From: Coix lacryma-jobi var. lacryma-jobi
Lineage: Eukaryota; Streptophyta; Magnoliopsida; Poales; Poaceae
NCBI GenBank assembly: GCA_009763385.1
Contig: CM019826.1
Location: 60,826,968 to 60,890,967 of the forward strand
DNA length: 64,000 nucleotides
Reading direction: 5' to 3'
Made by a program: the position numbers and the translations under genes. Shown here piece after piece: positions 34,002-45,876 of the stretch; within the stretch, counting starts at the first letter, position 1, and the number at the start of each line of letters is the position of its first letter. The notes beneath the pieces are model-generated. The model saw only the letters and a program-made list of their open reading frames with translations. It did not search any database and was not told where the DNA came from.

Positions 34002-34661
34002 TGCAGATACATGGGTGTATGCCGGATCTTGAGATGATGAGTGATTGTCAACTGGTATGATGCGCATGTTCTTTGGCTTGTGTTGTGCAGTTGTCGAGCA
34101 CAGAGACGGTGATCGAAGGCAAGGTGAAGGTCAAGTAGAGAAGTGCCGTGTCGATGAACTCGGAGCAGTGACGGACGTGAGGCTAGGACTGACGGACCCG
34201 TGGCCTGAGGATTGGCCGTGGTGGCTGACAGCCTCGGACAGCGACAAGTGAAGACTTGCGGGTGGACGGGGTGCACGGGCAGTGCATCCCTCTACGACGT
34301 CGGTTTGGTGGTTGAGCCAGAGAAAAACCACCGAGTGGACGGTTTCCAGGTTTGGACCTCAAAACCTGGGTGCGTCCGGTTTCCGAGTTCGGGCCACAAA
34401 ACTCGGGCTGAGGACGGTTTCAAGGTTTGGGCCTCAAAACCTGGGCGCTGGCTGGTTTCTGAGTTTGGGCCACAAAACTCAGGCGATGGAAGACCAGTTT
34501 CCCGGTTTCGGCCTCAAAACCGGAGAAGGCCCAGGTTTCCCGGTTTCGGCCTCAAAACCGGGGGAGGTCCGTGAAAAGGACGAGCGGCGTGTTGGTGGCA
34601 CGTGGCGGCATCAGGTGAGGTTGCGTCGAGGCGAAGCTACCGGATGTGCAGGCGTGGCCGT
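34002..34661 (+). repeat. Element S LTR2, left part
   Basis: Begins tgcagatacatggg and contains the second stem-loop array (34346-34562). It is interrupted at 34661 by element E. The last five bases gccgt (34657-34661) are repeated at 38245-38249. Confidence 0.9.
34346..34562 (+). repeat. Array of six co-varying stem-loops in S LTR2
   Basis: Units at 34346-34369, 34383-34406, 34423-34442, 34459-34482, 34501-34523 and 34539-34562. Arms include ccaggttt/aaacctgg, ccgagtt/aactcgg, aggttt/aaacct, ctgagttt/aaactcag and cccggttt/aaaccggg. The central core is ggacctca, gggccaca, gggcctca or cggcctca. This is the best preserved copy of the array. Confidence 0.88.
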
Positions 34662-37600
34662 TGTGACTGAACCGACCAATTTATACCAGATTAAGCACCG
34701 AATCCCCGCTTTCACAGAGATTAACCGGTACTTAAGCTCGTACAAACCCGGTAGTCCAAAAATCTTTAGGGATTTCAATCATTCAACAATAGCCAAGATC
34801 GTAATAGATTAGCGTACATGTCCACGAGGTACATTCAGTTCGCAGATAGTTCAAAATACATCGGAGTTTAACAGTTATTACAAACCATAGTTCGGAATTC
34901 AAAAGCGGAAGCAACATAGTTTTAAACATCAGTTCTTAGTTCACAATACGGTGCCATTGCCTGATCAATCCACAAAAGCATCAGGAGAGGATAAGAAATG
35001 ACCATGCCCATGGTCTAATCATCACTCGCGACGGGGTACAGACAGTTCTCGCAATAGCCATAGAAGCACTGCCCAACTGCAGCAACAAGGGATAAAACCC
35101 TGATTACGAGAAGGTACTCAGCTAGACTTACCCGTCATAAACTAGAAATAAGGTGACACCAAGGAGTATGCAAGGCTATATCTAGGTTGGCCATACTTAC
35201 CTTTTTTGCATAAAAGCATTTTATTATTAAATAATCATCATTAGAGTATTAGCAGTCAATTTTATGTAATCAACCTGACTAACTAGATTTGCACCTGATC
35301 TAGAGCAATCACTTAGCTAATTAATCAAGCAAGAGTGACTATTTCATCAATAGCCTTTCAGATACAGTACCATAACCATCTTTTAATTCCATAAGTTACT
35401 ACGGTAACACATGCCCAGTCAAGTTACTCACTGTCCAGGAGCGATGCCGATTATAATCGATTCCTACCCAGCTGGGGATAAAATGTCGCACACTCGCCTG
35501 ATCAACCTTGCCAGGCAGCCGTCGGCGACAACTTCAGGAAATTCGAGAACACAACACGCGGGATGGTCATGGGCCCTTCTACACCGGGGGTTATCTCAAT
35601 GCTAGGTCGCTCAAGCTATAACTGCCCACGGTCATGCCAGGTCAATTAGGCCCTGCCTGTCCACCGACCATGCCAGGTTGCTCAGAATAGTTGCCCACGG
35701 TACATATAAGGCCATGGATGTTAGGCGTCAACACCTCCATCACCGGCTCGAATAACCTTACTCGGCTTCACGGGAGGCACCCGCACCTTCTCCGTTAAGT
35801 GATTGACGCGTTCAAAATGACTGAGGTGTGCCTTCGTCGGGTCCTAATCAACACAGACGGGAGACTACTAGCACACACAACCCATGTCCAGCTGCTCCTA
35901 CATCCCATTCGGTCTCAAATTAATTATCACATGGTTATCTCCATGATAGCAAGAGGCTAGTCATGATCAGTATCCACCTATATGCGGGAGACAGGAAATC
36001 ACCCGACTTTTACCAGTCTAAGCAGGGCTAAGCATAAATGAGCCTAGGCTTAACAGGGATATCAAAATAATATTTGCAGGTGGACAAGAATAAGTAAGTA
36101 ATGCATCAACGGTATCACTCAACTCCTATAACCTAATGCAACAAACATATCAGGTTAATTTTGTAATTGCATTTGCAAACCGTAGGAGTGGGATGCTCCA
36201 GGGCTTGCCTCTTTCGAAGTTGGAGGGTCGATGGTCGCGGCACTCAGGCAGGTCCTCGACGTCTCCTTCTTCGGTCCTCTCGTCTGGGGTCTCCTCCGGA
36301 CACGGCTCCTCCGACGGCGGATTCTGGGCTTCCACTACCGACCCTGTATGATGCATAACACATATAAATAAAATGAATGCACATGGGATGCATTGGTGAT
36401 GCAACATAGAACAAGATAACTCAGGAGATAAGCACATGTCATCTACTTCATTTTCTTCAACAAGGTAGTCAACATCATCTGATTATTACTTAACCATTTG
36501 CTACCATTTAATCATTTTGTTTAGCCTAGAACAGCAACCCTCAGATACAGACTTCAGAAAAATCTACAGAAATTACTGGAAGTTAACAACATGCAATCTA
36601 GTCCCCTGTCCAAATTTCACCCCATTTGGACTTAAACTCTATCCTCTATGAAAAAGACAAATACTACCATGAAAAGATGCTTTGAACTACACACCCTAGC
36701 AAAAAGTGTCAAACAACAAATTTCCCATTTTTCCACTAAACTTCTTAGCCCGACGTTGACCATGGCGCTGCTCGCCGGCGGCGACCTCCCCGGCAAAACC
36801 AACACCACCGGCAGACTCCCCTCGACTTTCCGCACCCGATGGCACCACTCTCTAGCCCAGCGCTTGCACGGAGTAAGCTTCGCCGGCGAGAATGGCGGCC
36901 GCGGTGGCAGGAGCTCGCCACGCCGGCCATCTCCGGCCTTCCCGAAGCAAACCGACGGCCAACTCACACTCCTCAAACCCTAGCGAACCCTAATCGAAGC
37001 AAAGAAGCTAGGGTTGCCATGAGAAACGGACCAGACCGCGGCTCGTCGTCCATGGCGAGCAGAGATGGCGGTGGACGGTGACGTACGACCACTACCAAAC
37101 CCTAATCGGCCAAACCAACACCACCATCGTCTTCTACGGGTCAAGGCGACTGCGAGCACTAGCTAGGACAAACGGACGAGCTCGGAAGGGGGTTGGCCAT
37201 GGCGGACCGAGCTCGCGGCCATGGCGGACACGGCGGAAGCGTGGCTCCGCGGCTTACCTAGAGGCCTTCGGCTCAAGCTAGAAGGGCAGGAGGTGAGCGG
37301 GTCACGGCGACTTGTTTTGGCGGGATGGTGGGGGGGTGGAACCGCGGCGGCGGCGGGAAGACGCGGGCGGACGCGGCGGCGCTTACCTTGCTCGGCGATG
37401 GCGAGAGCGAGAGGGGGACAGAGCGGATGGAAATGGAGCGGCTTGGTTGTGCAAGTGCAGGTGGGCGGACCTTTGTGCTCGCCACGCCGCACGCGGACGC
37501 GGGCTCGCCAGGCGTCGGGCCGCCACGCGACGGCCAAGCTCTGGCGCGGTCGGCCACGACCACGGCGTCGATTCAAACTGAATCGACCGATTCAGTCGCT

Positions 37601-38244
37601 GATGGCCGACTGACGGCCGGATTTTGGACGCGATTAACTTGCTAACCACTCGATGAGTTCCTTTGGTTAGAGTTACATGCCGACTACAACTTTGGTTACA
37701 AGTTCCAGGTTTGGTTCGGCCTGGATGGCTCTCAAGAATTCTCCAAAGATCACCAGGCGAAACTGTTTCGGCAGTTAGGACTTAGAAGAATTTTTCTAAG
37801 TCAAATCTTTCCCATTTCTGCCTTGTGGTCCTAAAACACCTTGTTAACCCATTTCATGAGTTGGCCTTTAAACTTTTTGTTCTACTCTAAAATCTACACA
37901 CTTTTGGTTAAGGGCCCACAACCATGCAAAGCTTCCATCAAGGAGGTCTTAGTTAGTCAAACAAAGGGCTCCTTGGGCTCTATTAAGGACTAGGGTTAGG
38001 GACTTGGTTAGCCATAATGACCAACACAAACCTAGCTTCATTTTAACTCATCAACAAGGTTCAACTACTTAGAAGACTCAACCACTCCAAAAACAAGTCA
38101 AACAAGCATCACACCAAGCACCAAAGTAACTACCAACACATGAAATTACACTTCATAGAAAGAATGCAACATGTGATGATAATGCTTATGCTCATGAGAT
38201 GTCAAGTTATGCATTTAGGGTTGCTTAACACCAGGGGTGTTACA
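34662..38244 (-). mobile_element. Element E: 3.6-kb solo LTR, probable Tekay-type chromovirus
   Basis: 3583 bp with a perfect gccgt TSD on both sides. The ends are TG...CA and, read on the minus strand, begin tgtaacacccc, a start I associate with Tekay-clade grass LTRs. No PBS, PPT, internal repeat of its ends or retrotransposon protein is visible, so a solo LTR left by LTR-LTR recombination fits best. About 36740-37620 is strikingly GC- and CpG-rich, which creates many overlapping open frames on both strands; none has a recognisable domain. The Tekay assignment and the strand are inferences. Confidence 0.7.
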
Positions 38245-39612
38245 GCCGTCGGATTGACTACACTCTCGAGTTGGTCAGGAATACCCTTAGGGTTAGCCTG
38301 CTCGCTCATTAGCAGTAGGGGTATAAGGGGAATAATTATATTAGGTTATATAAGGAGTGCAAAACCTCCCTCCATTCTATCTCAGCCATTGCTATTTTCA
38401 TTCTAGGGTTCCTGCTCTCCCAATCCATGCTGTAGCTACTGAGATCCGCAGAGACGGTGAACAATACCTCTGTGTATTTGGATTTTGCAGAAACGGAACC
38501 GGATTCCCGTTGTCTCCTCGTGGGGACGAATTTTGGCTGGCAATCGTGATTGTGATTCGCATTTTGGACTTGTTCTTCGCGTTCTTATTTTCTTCACGAT
38601 TTTCCCGTCACTCGATCTCTCTCCTCGCTGCGTCTTTTTCGAATCCACTTGAATCAACTTGTTCTTTGATGTGAGGAGAACATTTCTACCGAAGGAATTC
38701 ATCTCTACCCTCACGAACAAGTAGATCGGGTCAATTCATGTTTCGTGGCAACTTTTTCGTTCCTACACCTTCCCCTTCGATTTCGCGGAGTTTTAGTTGA
38801 TTTGAGCGGATGATTTCTTGGGGATAGTCTTCCAACTACCTCGTGATTATCTTCTCCAATTTGGGAAAAAGGGATTTTGATTTGGATCGAATTTGGGGAA
38901 ATTTGGGAGAAGGGCGATTGAAATCGCCCTCCCTGAGTGGTCATGGATAGTCCACCACTCAGGGCGCGGACAGTCCGCACGTCGGGGCTGAGCTAGTTCT
39001 GTGGCTGCGCGTCTCGATCACTTTGTCTCGGTTTGACCGGCGAACAGTCCGCTGTTGTCATTCGCGGATAGTCTGAGATCGTCTAGGGAGACTTCAGCAG
39101 CAGTGCTGTTCTTCATTTCTTGCCGACGGACAGTCCGCTAGTGGACCGCGGACAGTCCGCAGTAGGCCCGGACAGTCCGGCACCAGGAGCTCGGACAGTC
39201 CGCCAACCTGCTGTAGGTTGTGATTTAGTGCGTTTGCTCTCCCAGCTTTTCCGTTTGGTTTCCAGACTTCTCGTTTGCTCCTAGAGTTCACCAAGGAACC
39301 TCTCTAGGTATCTTTGCTACTTGTTGGCATCGGTATTTGGAGTAATTCCGACGTAGCCTTCCATCTATGTTTGGGAGTCGGTTTTTCGGTTTGAACTTGA
39401 GCCGGAGTTTTCGGGGTTTTGCTTGCTCTCGTTTGGTGGTGCCTCGCTGTGATCCTAGGGATCATCCACCCTCTTCAATGGTCGTGGGCATCATGTTGCA
39501 CTCAAGCTTTGGGGGTTGATTTGTCGGGACAGAGGCCAGAGTTTTGAAAGAAATTTTTAGGCTCCCATTCACCCTCCTCTGGTCGCTTTCTGGTAGCATT
39601 CTCGGTCCTTCA
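38245..39612 (+). repeat. Element S LTR2, right part
   Basis: Continues LTR2 after E, with TATATAA at 38347-38353 and eight cggacagtccg-type palindromes between about 38943 and 39201, several mutated by C-to-T type changes. Ends ggtccttca at 39612. It is followed by a second PBS rather than by flanking DNA. Confidence 0.9.
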
Positions 39613-39614
39613 AT

Positions 39615-39629
39615 TGGTATCAGAGTAGG
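39615..39629 (+). other. Second S primer binding site
   Basis: tggtatcagagtagg, one base different from 26636-26650. Its presence downstream of LTR2 shows that this LTR also serves as the 5' LTR of a second internal region. Confidence 0.85.
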
Positions 39630-39675
39630 TTAAGGATCTTCTACCTTAGCCGGTTCCAGATCCACAGAAGGCGAC

Positions 39676-40117
39676 ATGGATCGCGGCGTGGGCAAACCGC
39701 CGTTTTTCGATGGGACGAACTATGCGTATTGGAAGATACGCATGTCGGCCTATCTTCAGAGTATGCGTGCTTTTATTTGGGATATTTGCAACTCTGTAGA
39801 TTACGTGGTCTTGGCTGCTCGTGTGACTCAGCATCAGATTGATGAGCACGATGCTAATAGCCGAGCCCGTAATGCTCTTTTCTCATGTTTGAGCATGTCT
39901 GAGTTTGATCGCGTTTCTCACCTCGCTACGGCTCAGGAGATTTGGGCTACCCTCATGCGTTTTCATGATGGAACCACTCAAGTCAAAACTCGTCTCTACA
40001 AGTCGCACAAGCAAGAGTATGAGAACTTTCGACACATGCCTAGCGAGAGCATAGAAAGTTTTTTCGCTCACTTTCAGGTGATTGTCAACAAGATGAGGGC
40101 TAACAAGGAGCTGTTGC
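39676..40117 (+). pseudogene. Element S gag, second copy, truncated
   Basis: Begins MDRGVGKPPFFDGTNYAYWK and stays open for about 147 codons, without the 2-bp loss and the stop found in the first copy. It is cut after ctgttgc at 40117, where the sequence changes to A's integrase. The few extra codons to the stop at 40125 belong to A's sequence. It is a fragment of the capsid N-terminal region only. Confidence 0.88.
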
Positions 40118-40457
40118 TAATATAGGATCCAAAAGAATATCACAACAGAGCAACTTGAAAGCCGATGAATATAAACATCTTATGATGGTTAACCTTGATG
40201 ATTTGAATTTTCATCGGCTAAAGGCTCTGGAAAATATTAGAGCTCAGAAACTGAGAGTTGATAAGTATTATGATCGGAAGGTCAGACAAAAGAGGTTCAA
40301 TGAAAGAGATCTAGTTTGGAAAGTTATTTTGCCAATTGGAACTAAGGATAATAAATATGGCAAATGGTCACCGAATTGGGAAGGACCTTATCGGATTACA
40401 AGGTGTGCTCCTGGCAATGCTTATTTCTATGAAATTTTAGAAGGAGTTGAATATGTC
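40118..40457 (+). pseudogene. Element A integrase, C-terminal domain
   Basis: ADEYKHLMMVNLDDLNFHRL, KYYDRKVRQKRFNERDLVWK, then GKWSPNWEGPYRI (the GPY/F-type module) and ILEGVEY. It continues the IN lost at 17685 and is in turn interrupted by B at 40458. The last codons lie at 49992-50061. Confidence 0.85.
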
Positions 40458-42014
40458 TGTTAACACCAGAATTTCGCACGCATAAGAGTATGACAAGTGG
40501 ACCCAGCCAGCAGTGGAGAAAGGATTTGGCAAACGATCGGGCGACTATTTGGTCCTTAGAGTTTCGGTCAATGCCTGTGCGGTCGGCTGTTTTGCGAAGC
40601 GGCGGCTCCATTCGGGAAATGGATATAGCAAGTAAAACCATCTTGCACGAGAAGACACGTAACAATGGAGGACGCCGAGAAGAATAGGAATAGGATTTGT
40701 ATCTTTCCAAATTTCATTGTGTAAGTCGTAATCGTCCAGGACTCATATTTCGTCCAAGGTATAAATATAAGCCCTCGACCATTGTAAAGAGAGTTCACAA
40801 CCATATCAATACAAACTGGCCGTGTGCCTTTGAGTCCTTAGTCGTGTCGTCGAGTTCTTCGAGAGGAATCATCGATCCGTCGACCTCCGTAAGTCTCGAC
40901 AACCTTGTTATCATGTCTAGTATCATGCAGTGGATTTAGATATGATGCAATTAGTCTTGTTTGTTTTCAATGGTCGTGCGGCGGACCTTTGTTAGCGATC
41001 AAGAAGTCTTTGCTTATGCTTTGCTTATGGGTAGATACGTGCGGCAGGCGTTTATTCATATGTTTAGCAAAAGCGAGATAGTTATCGGCTCTATTAGATT
41101 TGGCAAGATCTAGTAGATTCATTAAGTTATCATGTGTTGCATGCTTTAATTAATTCTGTAACACTCTTTTGCCCAATCTAGATTGATCTTTGTTCGGCCT
41201 TTCTTCACAAGTTTACCCGTATTCCAATAATTGCATGATCATGATGGCCAAATCAATTTCCAGTCTAGGTTGTTACATGTTGTGGGTTCATGCATATCAA
41301 TCATGTTTGAGTTTTGATAAAACTAGGTATCGTGCGGCAGATGCAGGTTTTAGATAGGTTCAATCGTGCTTGTTTGTATGTTCCTTCCTCATGGACCCCA
41401 ACTCGGCTAGTTTGCCGATCTTGGTTAAGCTTACGCGAGTAATGAGTTTTTATAGATCTGTTTGGATATACGCATGCTTTTAGCTTCTTATCATTAGATT
41501 ATATCATGTGGTGGATTAATCTAATTATAAGGAGTGTGTAGACTTAGTTTATGCTTGACGGGTTTTATGAAGACTAAACGTGCGGCAGATTAGTTGGATT
41601 AGCCTATGCATGTGTTGTTTGGATAGATTTATAACAAGTTACCTGTTTGCAATTCACTATGTCTCGATGATGTCTTTTATTCGTTCGAGCATGCTTTTTT
41701 CTTACATATGCATTCGGCAATCAACATGTTTACATGCTTTCTCTTTATATTTGCCGAATGACTCTATAAACATGTTCAGCAGACAGCTTCTATAGTTGTA
41801 TGCTGTTGTGAGTGGCTTCAGGGCCGTAAATATGGAACTGTCTGGTCTAACCCGGCATGTTCCCGTTTTATTCTCACAAGTTATATCCCTTGTTGGTTTT
41901 CAGGTCAAACCAACTGGCACGTCTCCGGATTTCAAACCGTCCGGGCACCCGATTGAAGCCACGCTTTTCGGCTTGCCGTGTGTTAGGCGCGGTGTGTCAC
42001 GTTTTGCGTCAACA
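40458..42014 (+). repeat. Element B 5' LTR
   Basis: 1557 bp with TATAAATA at 40760-40767. Related to the LTR of A in start, in the ttatcggctctattag region and in the end, but clearly divergent. It shows many single-base indels relative to the 3' LTR. Nothing coding seen. Confidence 0.9.
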
Positions 42015-42052
42015 CACTTTTTGGCACGCCTGGTGGGACATCTCTGTTTCAA

Positions 42053-44016
42053 GATGCCTGAGATCTACGACGATCAAATTCTGGAAGTGACCATGGATGA
42101 GTTGCCATCAGACTCGAAGCTTTTCGTACAGCAAGCTTGTGATGAGTTTCAGCGCAAGTGCTTGATGACTTTCTCCAAGAACAAGAGCGGCAAGATCTTC
42201 CAGAAACAACCATTCCCAAGGGTTCTCCTTCCTCACCAATCCGACAGCACTGATGAGGAAAGATAGAAAATGACCCAAATAGTGTACAAAAAGCTGTATC
42301 AGAGGCCATGACCAATCATCAATCGGCTTTCTTGAATACCTTTCGCGCCATTATGGTTGGTATTTTCGGCCCAGCAGTGGATAAACGCTTTGAAGAGCCG
42401 CTGGTCCGATTGCAAGGGCCACTGTTATTTCCTGTGCCTCAGCCTCAGAGGAAAAATGTTGAAGACGGCGGAGCTGGTACAAGTGCAGGTGGGATGATCC
42501 CGCATGAGACACAACAACCTCCCACAACTTGTGGCCAGCTCGCGTTCGGCACAACAGGAAAAGTCCCACAGTCTGCTTTCACGGTGTCTCCTGCAACGAA
42601 CAGGATACAAAAGAACATGTTTGGAGATGGATATCAAGAGTTCATTGATTATAATGCAATTAATGCTTTTCCAAACCCAAGCTATAAAAGTCCAGCAGGA
42701 GCACATATTGGGGGACAAGCTCAAGCGGCTCCAGATTCAAGTGTTGATCTCATCATGCATAGGATGGCCGATATGATGCAAAATCAATTCGGCCTGAAAC
42801 CAAGGAATCAGTCTTACACTTACAAGTCTCCCTACCCAGAGTGGTACAACCGAGTAGCGCTTCCTCCAAGGGTGAAGCCTCCTACTGATTTTACCAAGTT
42901 TTCAGGCCAAGATGACACCAGTACTATAGAACACATCATCCGTTACTTGATGCAACTCGGGGAGGTATCTGTGGATCAAGCTTGGAGGATTCGGTACTTC
43001 CCGTTGTCATTAACAGGACCATCCTTCTCATGGTTCACCTCTCTGCCAGCAAATTCTATTAATACATGGGCAGAGCTAGAACAGAAGTTCCACGCGTATT
43101 TCTTTACGGGCACCAGTGAGAAGAAGTTGGTCGATCTCATGGGTCTGAAGATGAAACCTAACGAGACGCAGCAAGAATAATTGCGTAGATTCAGGGAGAT
43201 CAAAAACCTTTGCTATTCCTTGAATTTACCAGATGATCAATTGCCAGGGATAGCCATAGCTGGCATGCTGCCGAATATCAAGGAGAAGCTATTCGACATG
43301 GAGTTTGATGATCTCGGACAATTATCACAATGGTTGGCTTTGATGAGTAGTCAAACCCAAGGGATTAGGAAGAATAATCAATTCCAGAAGGGTGATGTGG
43401 CTGCCGAGATGTATCAGGCTTTCTTAGAAGAAGCAGCTGAGTATGATGATAAAGATGATGTGGCTGCAGCCGAGATAGTCTGGGCTAAAGAGCCGACTCA
43501 AGTCAACCAGCGATGGCTGAGGCAGCAAAAAGGTACTTATGACTTTGATGTTTCCAAATCAGATAGATTATTTGAATACTTATTGAAGGAAGGACGCATC
43601 AAGTTGTCGGAAGGTCATCCCATGTTGCACCCTGAGGGGGTCAAGGACAAGAAGTATTGTAGTTTCCATAATACCAGGTCTCATTCTATAAACGATTGCT
43701 GAGTGTTTAGAGTATGGATCCAGAAAGCTATCCAGGAGGGACATCTGAGGTTCGATGGAAAGATGAAGGTTGATGATAACCCTTTTGGACAAAATACTGC
43801 ATCTTTCTCTGTTAGTATGGTTAATACAGCTGACCCCAGGGGCAAAAGCAAGATGAAGGTGTTAACCTCTGATAGAGCGAGAGAAGCGGGTGCTGTTGAC
43901 CCTGATCGGCAAATCACAATTGAAGAATTTTAGCAACAAGCTCGTTTCCAGAATAGCCGAACTGAAGGAGGTGGAACCTCCAGGCCTAGGGTCACGATGC
44001 GTATTTTATTGAACAA
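42053..44016 (+). pseudogene. Element B gag
   Basis: The first frame starts at ATG 42053 (MPEIYDDQILEVTMDELP) and stops at 42266. The main capsid frame (42308-43180) includes PEWYNRVALPPRVKPPTDFT and RYFPLSLTGPSFSWFTSLP. It is interrupted by TAA at 43178-43180, TGA at 43700-43702 and TAG at 43931-43933, all in positions where A's homologue has sense codons. An intact zinc-finger-like motif KKYCSFHNTRSHSINDC precedes the second stop. Frame changes link the parts. Pseudogene, closest to A's gag. Confidence 0.85.
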
Positions 44017-45267
44017 ATGGCGTCAGGAGCAGGAACGATACCAGAAGCCAAGATTTTTAAGAACAAAAATCATATCATAAAGAAGCAACAGAGGTACGAA
44101 GAGGAGATATACCGCGAGGAACGAGAATATATGAGGGAGCAAGAGCAGTCTCATCGGGAGTGCTCATTCTTCAAGTATTGTTGGAATGAAGGCTTGAAGC
44201 TGCCTGCTAAGAACAATTGCCCTGAATGCAGTGATCAATACTCTAAATATAGGCAGTCTCGAGTCAACCGCCGTTCGGTCTATGAAAGGCTTGGGGCACG
44301 AATCCCTGAGGACGATCGGCGCTTAAAAATAAGTAACACCGAGAATCGGCAAAAAAGAGGATTTGCCGATCGAAATTGGGCTCGCACTAGGGAAGAAGAA
44401 TATCGCGAATATGTCTGGCAGAGAGGACAGTGGTGCCCACCAGGATTAAGAAAGAGCCATAAAAGAAGAGTGCAGCGCCTGAGGAACAGAGAGTTGGCAC
44501 AAGCAGGCGCCAAGACAAAACAAATTTGGCGTCCTAAAGAGAAGCTTGATAGGGGTGATCATTCAGCTGATGCATGCATGGCATTCTTTCTTCCATCGGA
44601 ATTCATAGCTCCCGAAGATCAGGACGTCCAGGAAGAGGTATATTCAAATTTTGACGAAGATGAATACCAAGATTTACTAGCTCATCTTGTTTTGGCTCAA
44701 CGAGCGGTTTTTGATAAACCAGCTAAACATCGGCACCTGAAGCCACTTTATATGAGGGGGTATGTTAATGGCAAGCCACTAACCAAAATGTTTATTGATG
44801 GAGGAGCTGCTATAAATATCATGCCATATACCACCTTCAGAAAGCTTGGGATGGCAAGTGAGGAACTGTTGAAGACCGACATGGTATTGAGAGACTTTGC
44901 TTGTAATTCTTCTGATACTCGAGGAGCAGTTCATGTTGAGTTAACAATTGGGTCAAAGACATTGATTACTACTTTTTTCGTCATCGATGGCAAGGGGGCA
45001 TACAATTTGCTCTTAGGAAGGGATTGGATACATGCAAACTGCGGTGTACCGTCAACTATACACCAATTCCTCATCCAGTGGATTGGAGATGATATCGAAA
45101 TTGTTCATGCTGATGATTCGGTGAGTGTTGCTACCGCAGAACCTATCTACTGGGAATACGATGGTGTTGAATGCTTCTCTGGAAGAGTTTGGGAAGTAGG
45201 TCTTGTGAACGTTTTTGACAAAGACCAACAGCCGATTCAAACGATCGGCTCTCAGAGCAATTTTTGA
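44017..45267 (+). CDS. Element B linker and aspartic protease (open)
   Basis: An uninterrupted frame of 416 codons. The N-terminal half is the Tat linker with two Cys pairs (CSFFKYCWNEGLKL and CPECSDQYSKY) and basic segments (RKSHKRRVQRLRN). The C-terminal half is an aspartic protease: MFIDGGAAINIMPYTTFRKL at about 44791-44850, then LLLGRDWIHANC. It has no independent start context and follows a gag full of stops, so translation is doubtful even though the frame is open. The end QPIQTIGSQSNF is followed by a stop at 45265. Confidence 0.7.
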   Translation: MASGAGTIPEAKIFKNKNHIIKKQQRYEEEIYREEREYMREQEQSHRECSFFKYCWNEGLKLPAKNNCPECSDQYSKYRQSRVNRRSVYERLGARIPEDDRRLKISNTENRQKRGFADRNWARTREEEYREYVWQRGQWCPPGLRKSHKRRVQRLRNRELAQAGAKTKQIWRPKEKLDRGDHSADACMAFFLPSEFIAPEDQDVQEEVYSNFDEDEYQDLLAHLVLAQRAVFDKPAKHRHLKPLYMRGYVNGKPLTKMFIDGGAAINIMPYTTFRKLGMASEELLKTDMVLRDFACNSSDTRGAVHVELTIGSKTLITTFFVIDGKGAYNLLLGRDWIHANCGVPSTIHQFLIQWIGDDIEIVHADDSVSVATAEPIYWEYDGVECFSGRVWEVGLVNVFDKDQQPIQTIGSQSNF

Positions 45268-45790
45268 ATAAATAAACCGACTGATGGTAATGGAGAAATG
45301 TTAAGACCAAGTTTCGTGTCGGCTGATAGGGAATAAAGTATTGGTGATGAAGCCAAAAGAAGACCAATATATGCGAGTTTGATCCAGATTATAGATTGAA
45401 ATTGATATAAACCTTTGAAAGGGTTCTGCCTATTTCTCCGTTGCCAAAGCTAAAGAAAGATCAAGAATTCACATAAGGTGACGTACAACAGAAAGCTTTG
45501 ATGAGATTGAAGAATATGTGAAGGCACTTCCACAACTTGGTAATCATTTCAAGTTGTACGTTGCAGCCGAGCCTTACAGTAGGATCGGCTCTTATGCTAA
45601 ATTTAAAGAAAAAGATGAGTGATAGCTTGCCTTAGCTGAAAATGTTTAGACCCAGAGACGGGTATTCGGCTATGAAGAGATTTTTGTTTATATATGGTTG
45701 CTTATGAGCTGAGCTTCGGCACTACTAGTTTAAATGCCGAACGCGTGGTGGTATTGTATGTGAAAAGGATTCAAGAATATTTGTATACAA
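45268..45790 (+). pseudogene. Element B decayed RNase H trace
   Basis: In shifting frames I can read remnants equivalent to A's first RH domain: a KALPQL-like segment near 45510, NHFKLYVAAEPY near 45541-45576 (A has PFKLYVSADGH) and sequence like DPETR near 45648. The whole RT domain that should precede it is missing, so a deletion of roughly 1.1 kb occurred just after the protease. Confidence 0.5.
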
Positions 45791-45794
45791 AGAC

Positions 45795-45876
45795 AGCCGA
45801 TGTAAAGCATCGCCTTTAGCAAGAAAAATATTCCAAAAATTTGAAATATAGCCGATATTGTTATATCGTCTTTAGC
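45795..45876 (+). repeat. Two stem-loop repeats of the agccgat-n-atcgcctttagc type
   Basis: Copies at 45795-45820 (cgatg/catcg) and 45850-45876 (cgatat/atatcg). A third with a 7-bp stem, cgatgta/tacatcg, is at 47355-47376. Three more are in the tail of A (50078-50183). The second arm is followed by a cctttagc or ccttcag tail in most copies. Confidence 0.7.

Larger units (their letters stand above)
17686..40117 (+). mobile_element. Element S: Sirevirus-type Copia element in tandem, truncated form
   Basis: Order: LTR1 (17686-17929 plus 24838-26633), PBS, gag, pol (PR-IN-RT-RH, the Copia order), 3' region with several purine tracts, LTR2 (34002-34661 plus 38245-39612), a second PBS, and a second gag cut at 40117. 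Without nested elements the LTRs are about 2035 and 2023 bp. The large gag with a long extra C-terminal part, multiple PPTs and repeated palindromes in the LTR are Sirevirus traits from the literature. The right end is not an LTR but a junction into A's integrase, so no TSD is expected. D lies in LTR1 and E in LTR2. Confidence 0.88.

Noticed and set aside
36632..37649. Cluster of overlapping arginine/alanine-rich frames on both strands as host genes
   Set aside because: They lie within the CpG-rich part of element E, where stops are rare in all frames, and none shows a domain or plausible exon structure.
34662..38244. Element E as a DNA transposon
   Set aside because: A 5-bp TSD and TG...CA ends with only about 6 bp of terminal complementarity fit an LTR better; no transposase is seen.
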